Shown here piece after piece: positions 14,909-18,591 of a stretch of 18,591 nucleotides of DNA (position 1 is its first letter; the number at the start of each line of letters is the position of its first letter). The DNA is from an uncultured bacterium (GTDB lineage Bacteria > Bacillota > Clostridia > Oscillospirales > Oscillospiraceae). The position numbers were made by a program, and so were the translations under genes. The stretch spans positions 1 to 18,591 of the forward strand of contig CASECK010000012.1 of NCBI GenBank assembly GCA_949286295.1, in the 5' to 3' direction. Below the pieces are notes generated by a model that had not been told where the DNA came from, did not search any database, and saw nothing but the letters and a program-made list of their open reading frames with translations.

Positions 14909-15415
14909 TCAGTCTGTGGGTCTCCTCCGCCCGGCCCGGGCCCCCCGGACCGCCCAGGCCGCCACGCGCCAGAGCAGCACAAGGCACACGCATCCGGCAA
15001 GGTCGACGCACACGTCCCCCGCCTGGCCGCTGCGCCCGGGGACAAAGGTCTGGTGGAACTCGTCCAGCCCGGCCAGAACCCCGCACACGGCCAGCGTCCC
15101 GGCCGCCCGCCAGCCCGGCCCCGGAATCAGCCGCCCCAGGGCAAACAGCACCAGCCCGGCCAGCACGAAATAGAGGAACATATGGGCGGCCTTTCTCTCG
15201 TAAAAGGAGAGAAACTCCACAATGGCATACCGCCCCGCCTCGTCCTGGGCGCGGAAGGCGGCGCTCCCCCCCGCCAGCAGCCGGTACAGCAGCCGGCCGG
15301 ACAGCTGGCCCGAGGCCTCCGCCGTCTGGGCGGAAAATCCCCATATCACGGCGTACCACAGCCCGGCGGGGACCCAGGCGGCTATCGCGGAAAACGCGCG
15401 GCGTGTGGACGGCAT
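14909..15415 (-). CDS. VanZ-like family membrane protein
   Basis: The 168-residue protein has about four membrane helices (12-30, 78-97, 104-118, 135-158) and the VanZ-type motifs YERKAAHMFLY (72-82) and LDEFHQTFVPGRSG (117-130), followed by DVCVDLAG (134-141). VanZ was named for low-level teicoplanin resistance in the vanA cluster, but the wider family is mostly of unknown function, and this copy is no sign of resistance. It is first in an operon with the ligase-type protein, behind a strong promoter and a GAGGAG site, so a role in surface polysaccharide or lipid-linked glycan handling is reasonable inference. The basic tail (RGARAGRRR) should be cytoplasmic. Confidence 0.88.
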   Translation of the reverse strand: MPSTRRAFSAIAAWVPAGLWYAVIWGFSAQTAEASGQLSGRLLYRLLAGGSAAFRAQDEAGRYAIVEFLSFYERKAAHMFLYFVLAGLVLFALGRLIPGPGWRAAGTLAVCGVLAGLDEFHQTFVPGRSGQAGDVCVDLAGCVCLVLLWRVAAWAVRGARAGRRRPTD

Positions 15416-15460
15416 GGCAGGCTCCTCTTCGACGGGCGGTTTGCCCCAGTATTCTGGGCC

Positions 15461-15489
15461 ATTATAACAAAATATCCGCCGCCTGTAAA
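15461..15489 (-). promoter_or_regulatory. Sigma-A promoter of the VanZ-ligase operon
   Basis: Minus strand TTTACA (15484-15489), exactly 17-bp spacer, perfect TATAAT (15461-15466). Predicted start near 15454, about 39 nt before the ATG at 15415. One mismatch to consensus in the -35 only. Confidence 0.87.
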
Positions 15490-15526
15490 GCGCTCCCCCC
15501 GAAAATCTCCCCCCGCCGGAGGGGAC

Positions 15527-15549
15527 AAAAAAAGGGCGCAGTGCGCCCT
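15527..15549 (-). terminator. Minus-strand terminator with no obvious minus-strand gene
   Basis: AGGGCGC, loop AGT, GCGCCCT (15533-15549) with seven A before it on the + strand (15527-15533), which is a U-tract on the minus strand. It would stop transcripts moving leftward, just before the VanZ promoter. The DNA to its right is the + strand fibre-like gene, so the leftward transcript it serves is unknown: S-layer readthrough, antisense RNA, or a relic. Confidence 0.65.
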
Positions 15550-15607
15550 CATTTCCAATAAATGTATGAAAAGATACACAGTTTTCTCCCGCCCGGCCAA
15601 GGGTGAG

Positions 15608-15622
15608 GGGGCCTTCGGCCCC
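15608..15622 (+). other. Hairpin upstream of the fibre-like gene
   Basis: GGGGCC (15608-15613), loop TTC, GGCCCC (15617-15622): a 6-bp all-GC stem in the likely leader, 11 bp before the GGGAGGA ribosome site. It is not a terminator, since no T-tract follows. I found no convincing + strand promoter in 15416-15607. Confidence 0.4.
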
Positions 15623-15646
15623 ACATCAGAAAAGGGAGGAAGACGT

Positions 15647-16279
15647 ATGCCAAGCAGCTATACCCCAAACTACCAGCTTAACCAGTGGGCCGCGGGCGAC
15701 CAGGTGCTGCGGGAGGACTTCAACGCCGACAACGAGAAGGTGGACGCGGCCATCCGGGCGGTGGACCAGAAGGCGGCCTCTAAGGCGGAGCAAACCGCCC
15801 TGGAGGCCCTCCAGACCGCCGTGGCCGGGAAGGCGGAGCAGACCGCCCTCGCCGCCCTCCAGAGCACTGTCAGCGGCCTTTCCGCCAGCAAGGCGGACCA
15901 GTCCGGCCTGGACGCCCTGGAGCAGACGGTGGCCGACCTGAGCGCCAGCACCGCCGCCGCCCTGGCCAAAAAGGGCAACCTCCGGGTGGAGACGGGCAGC
16001 TATCTGGGTACCGGGACGGCGGGGTCCCAGACCCCCACCAGCCTCACCTTCGCCGCCCGGCCCCTGCTGGTGGTGGTGGCGGGCGAGGACGCCAACCTCA
16101 TGCTCCTGTCCGGCCAGACGGCCAGCGGCCAGAGCAGCTTTGTCTGGGGGTCCTACGCCTGCTTCTTCACCTGGGAGGGGGGCACGGTGAGCTGGTACGA
16201 CACCCACGGTATGCGCAACGTCCAGATGAACGAGCAGGGCAGGACCTACCGCTACCTGGCCCTGTTCCAGACCGAATGA
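15647..16279 (+). CDS. Phage-tail-fibre-like protein, orphan
   Basis: The 210-residue protein is not assigned to a named family. Its N-terminus (YTPNYQLNQWAAGDQVLREDF, 5-25, then NADNEKVDAAI) resembles the start of short tail-fibre or tail-appendage proteins of Firmicute phages, recalled from pattern only. Residues 33-107 form an Ala-rich coiled coil with 16-residue units (starting Lys46, Lys62, and a looser one at Lys82). The C-terminal 100 residues (111-210) look like a compact beta domain: GSYLGTGTAGSQTPTSLTF, PLLVVVAGED, then SWYDTHGMRNVQMNEQGRTYRYLALFQ. There is no signal peptide or membrane segment. GGGAGGA (15634-15640) is 6 nt before the ATG. It stands alone between envelope genes, with no other phage genes in view. 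Role unknown; a trimeric fibre with a binding tip is inference. Confidence 0.7.
   Translation: MPSSYTPNYQLNQWAAGDQVLREDFNADNEKVDAAIRAVDQKAASKAEQTALEALQTAVAGKAEQTALAALQSTVSGLSASKADQSGLDALEQTVADLSASTAAALAKKGNLRVETGSYLGTGTAGSQTPTSLTFAARPLLVVVAGEDANLMLLSGQTASGQSSFVWGSYACFFTWEGGTVSWYDTHGMRNVQMNEQGRTYRYLALFQTE
15782..15937 (+). repeat. 48-bp in-gene repeats coding a coiled coil
   Basis: Two adjacent 48-bp units (15782-15829 and 15830-15877) match at 37 of 48 bases and 12 of 16 residues (KAEQTALEALQTAVAG and KAEQTALAALQSTVSG). A degenerate third begins at 15890 after a 12-bp insert (KADQSGLDALEQTVAD). The period suits a fibre shaft and suggests growth by duplication. Confidence 0.75.
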
Positions 16280-16300
16280 CCCCCGCCGGGCAGGCAGAAA

Positions 16301-16331
16301 GGAGGGACCCCAGAGGGGTCCCTCCTTTTTT
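16301..16331. terminator. Terminator shared by the fibre-like and S-layer genes
   Basis: GGAGGGACCCC (16301-16311), loop AGA, GGGGTCCCTCC (16315-16325) form a perfect 11-bp stem, followed by six T (16326-16331) on the + strand. It lies 21 bp after the fibre-like gene stop. On the minus strand only TTTC follows, so it probably also ends the S-layer message but less efficiently. Confidence 0.88.
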
Positions 16332-16334
16332 GGT

Positions 16335-16371
16335 TCATCCAGTCAGAGCCAGGGCTCTGTCAGGGGGATGA
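16335..16371 (-). other. Two-part stem-loop at the end of the S-layer gene
   Basis: CAGAGCC and GGCTCTG (16344-16350 and 16353-16359) pair around a tight loop, and outer arms TCATCC (16335-16340) and GGATGA (16366-16371) can close a larger stem. It lies directly after the S-layer stop codon, before the shared terminator. It may protect the 3' end of the mRNA from nucleases; inference. Confidence 0.4.
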
Positions 16372-18591
16372 TTACCAGTTCTGGACGTAGTACAGGGAGA
16401 CGATCACGTTGTCCTCGACCTGAGCCCACACATTGTAAGTCTGGGAACCGGTGGTGGTCCGCAGGCTGTTGATGCGGCGGGTCACAAAGGCGCTGTCGTC
16501 GGTGTCGTACTCGAAGACCTTCACGTCGTCAGCATAGGCATAGCCGGTGCCGGCAATGGTGATGATGTCGTCCTTAGCGGCCTTCACAGCGGCGTTGGAC
16601 GCGACCACATAGCCGTCGCCATTGCTGTCCAGGCCGGCGGTGGCGGCGCTGGTGCCGGTGATGACGCCGTTGTCATTGGTCTTGATGCCGCTCTTCAGCT
16701 GGCCGCCGGTCGCGATGTTGGCGTACTCGTCGGTGTCCACCAGGGCGGTGACAATCTCGCCGTCGATAACGGCCTTGACCTCATAGTAGTCGTTCAGGTC
16801 GGAGTCGGTGAAGCGCTTCTCGTCGCCCTTCTTGTAGAAGAAGCTGGCCACCTTGCTGCTGCCGTCCAGCAGGTCGTCGCCGTACTCAGCGGTCACGATA
16901 TAGACGGCCTTCACCACATTGCCGCTCAGGGCGATGCTGTAGGTGTAGCTGGCAGTGCTGTTGTTGTCGAAGCCGGGGTATTTCTTGATGCCGGTCCAAG
17001 CCTGGTACTCGTCATCGTCGGTGTTGTAGTAGAAGAACTCGGTCTTGGAGTTGGCGGTGTAGGGGCTGGAAACACCAGCGATGGTGAAGGAGGCCTTGCC
17101 GGTCTCGCCCTTCAGCTCGGTCTTGATCATGTTGTCAACGTCATAGGTGTCGCTGGCGTTGCGGATGGTCAGGTCGTACACGTTGCTGCTGTTGACGGTG
17201 TAGGTGACGATGTCGCCAATCTCAACAGCGGTAGCGCCGCCGGTGAAGTCATCCTTCTTCACGGTCACAATCTGGACATTGCCGTCGGGGAAGAGCAGCT
17301 TCACCTCGCGGACAGCGGTGCCGGACCAGTCCTGGCCGCCGCGCACGTCCACCACCACGGCGTAGTCGGTGGAGGCGTTCACGTTGGTCAGGGCAATCAC
17401 GTAGCCGTAGTTGTCCACATAGGCGGTGGCGTCGAAGCCCACGGTGCCGGCGGCCAGCTTGCCCTGGGCGTCGGTGACGTTGGCGCTGTCAAACTGCTTG
17501 CTGTAGGAGTAGCTCTCGCCGTCCATGATGAAGTTGTCGCTGTCCTTGACGCGGGTGACCTCGCCGGTGACGGAGTCGGCCAGCTCCACGGACTGCAGCT
17601 TGTCGGTGGTCAGACCAGACAGGTCGGCGTAGTCGGACAGGATGCCGGCGGAGGTGTAGGTCTTGGTGTACAGGACCACGTCCTCCACCTCATAGGCCAC
17701 GGCGGAGTCGCAGGCCTTGGTCTCGCCCACGACCTCAATGTCATAGCCGGAGTCGTCGTTCTCCTCGTTGTCGGTGACCTCGGACACATAGGTGTTGATC
17801 ATCACGATGGTGGCCAGGCTGCCGGTCTGGTTGTTGTTGCCAATAACGGCGTCGTTGTCGTAGTAGACCTCCACCAGCACGCCGTTGCCGCCAATCTTCT
17901 TGGAGGCGCCGGAGGCGATGGCAAAGTTGGTGTCATAGATGTCGCCGCCCTGGGTGACGTCGTGGCCGTCCATGACGACCTTGGTGGCGTCGGGGTTCAC
18001 CCGGCCCAGGTCCACATAGATGTCGCTGCCCTTCACCGCGGCGGTGTAGGTGACAACGGGGGCCTTGGGAGAGGTGACGGACTGACGGTTATAGCTCCAG
18101 CGGGTGGAGGGACGGCCAAAGTCGTCCTCGTCGTCGGCCAGCTTCTTCAGGTTGTTGCGGTACACGTCCTCACACAGCTGGCGGACGCCGTCGTTGGAGT
18201 TGTTGTAGTCCACGCCGGTCAGGTCCTTCGCCCGGGTGTAGGTATAGGTGGGGTTGACGACCACGGACATCCCGTTGCCGTCCACCTGGATGCCGCCCTC
18301 CTGGGTGACCATGACCATGTCGGTCTCCAGGGCGTTGAGCACCATCTGGGCCACGTCGTTGCGGCTCATGGCGGAGGTCACGGCGGCGCTCACGTCGTCG
18401 AACAGGTCCACCTGGCCGCCGCGCTTGACAACGGCCATCTGCCAGTCGTTCTCAAACTCGCCCTGGTACTGGAAATAGCCGCAGGCCTTCAGCAGCATCA
18501 GAGCGGCCTGAGCGGGGGTGACGCCCTGCTCGCCGCCATAGGTGGTGGCGCTGGTGCCGGCCACGATGCCGTTGTTATAGCAGGCGGCAAC
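16372..18591 (-). CDS. S-layer protein with SLH domains, C-terminal 739 residues
   Basis: The gene runs off the right edge; the frame is open to base 18591 and GTG at 18564 is an internal Val codon, not a start. Window residues 1-40 are the second half of an SLH repeat (ACYNNGIVAG, then GVTPAQAALMLLKACGY), and about 64-95 a further, weaker one (LFDDVSAAVTSAMSRNDVAQ). SLH domains bind secondary cell-wall polymers and anchor proteins to the wall. The remaining 640 residues are rich in Asp, Thr, Val, Asn and Tyr with alternating beta-type pattern, Cys-poor and acidic, as in extracellular S-layer lattices. Acidic clusters (NEENDDSGYD, DSNGDGY) could bind calcium. Codon choice is narrow (AAC, GAC, AAG, ACC favoured), which suggests high expression. 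Start, signal peptide and promoter are outside the window. Confidence 0.88.
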   Translation of the reverse strand, partial: VAACYNNGIVAGTSATTYGGEQGVTPAQAALMLLKACGYFQYQGEFENDWQMAVVKRGGQVDLFDDVSAAVTSAMSRNDVAQMVLNALETDMVMVTQEGGIQVDGNGMSVVVNPTYTYTRAKDLTGVDYNNSNDGVRQLCEDVYRNNLKKLADDEDDFGRPSTRWSYNRQSVTSPKAPVVTYTAAVKGSDIYVDLGRVNPDATKVVMDGHDVTQGGDIYDTNFAIASGASKKIGGNGVLVEVYYDNDAVIGNNNQTGSLATIVMINTYVSEVTDNEENDDSGYDIEVVGETKACDSAVAYEVEDVVLYTKTYTSAGILSDYADLSGLTTDKLQSVELADSVTGEVTRVKDSDNFIMDGESYSYSKQFDSANVTDAQGKLAAGTVGFDATAYVDNYGYVIALTNVNASTDYAVVVDVRGGQDWSGTAVREVKLLFPDGNVQIVTVKKDDFTGGATAVEIGDIVTYTVNSSNVYDLTIRNASDTYDVDNMIKTELKGETGKASFTIAGVSSPYTANSKTEFFYYNTDDDEYQAWTGIKKYPGFDNNSTASYTYSIALSGNVVKAVYIVTAEYGDDLLDGSSKVASFFYKKGDEKRFTDSDLNDYYEVKAVIDGEIVTALVDTDEYANIATGGQLKSGIKTNDNGVITGTSAATAGLDSNGDGYVVASNAAVKAAKDDIITIAGTGYAYADDVKVFEYDTDDSAFVTRRINSLRTTTGSQTYNVWAQVEDNVIVSLYYVQNW

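Noticed and set aside
14909..15415. Glycopeptide resistance gene
   Set aside because: VanZ-like proteins are widespread in Firmicutes; none of vanR, vanS, vanH, vanA or vanX is nearby, so no resistance is claimed.
15382..15624. Minus-strand 80-codon ORF across the VanZ promoter and the leftward terminator
   Set aside because: It crosses the terminator, the promoter and the VanZ start, and shows no recognisable domain.
13832..15646. Long upstream extension of the fibre-like reading frame
   Set aside because: It runs antisense to the ligase and VanZ genes, has compositionally odd protein rich in Gln, Gly, Arg and His, and the ATG at 15647 has a proper ribosome site.
15647..16279. Prophage
   Set aside because: Only one fibre-like gene is seen; no integrase, capsid, portal, lysis genes or attachment repeats flank it within the window.
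18562..18564. GTG start of the S-layer gene inside the window
   Set aside because: The frame and the SLH pattern (ACYNNGIV before it) continue to the window edge, so the GTG is an internal Val.

Overview
The window looks like chromosomal DNA of a high-GC, anaerobic, Gram-positive gut-type Firmicute, most likely an Oscillospirales relative (Flavonifractor, Lawsonibacter or Oscillibacter kind). This is inferred from a FabK-based type II fatty-acid synthesis (FAS II) operon, a FabT-like MarR regulator, an SLH-type S-layer protein, a VanZ-like protein and clear Shine-Dalgarno sites in GC-rich DNA. No ribosomal RNA or other taxonomic marker is present, so the assignment is tentative.

Layout. Bases 1-399 (+) hold the C-terminal end of a polysaccharide deacetylase. 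It converges on a nucleotide-sugar 4,6-dehydratase of the CapD/PglF/FlaA1 type (464-2365, -), with a 40-nt perfect palindrome between them as a shared terminator. The core of the window (2537-12149, -) is one compact operon for malonyl-CoA and fatty-acid synthesis, in the order acpP-accB-accC-accD-accA-fabH-fabK-fabD-fabG-fabF-fabZ, followed by a FabT-like regulator that also has its own promoter. Most junctions overlap by 4 bp or are separated by 1 to 30 bp. The first promoter has perfect -35 and -10 hexamers and is followed at the predicted start of transcription by a 42-bp AT-rich inverted repeat. That repeat is the best candidate operator of the pathway.

Upstream of the operon, behind a 20-bp perfect terminator stem, lies a second minus-strand operon with a strong sigma-A promoter: a VanZ-like membrane protein and a large O-antigen-ligase/Wzy-type polymerase or ligase that starts at TTG. 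Bases 15647-16279 (+) carry a lone phage-fibre-like gene with short coiled-coil repeats. It converges on the C-terminal 739 residues of an S-layer protein (16372-18591, -), whose SLH region continues beyond the window edge.

How the genes fit together. AccABCD makes malonyl-CoA. FabD loads malonate on AcpP, FabH starts the chain, FabF elongates, and FabG, FabZ and FabK complete each cycle. The MarR protein probably senses acyl-ACP and represses. The flanking genes (deacetylase, sugar dehydratase, polymerase or ligase, S-layer) all concern the cell envelope, so lipid supply sits among surface-polymer functions. The items I find least explained are the orphan fibre-like gene, the opposite-facing terminator just upstream of it, and the inverted-repeat operator of the FAS operon. 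I saw no tRNA, rRNA, CRISPR, insertion sequence or clear prophage. No gene-free stretch exceeds 300 bases.
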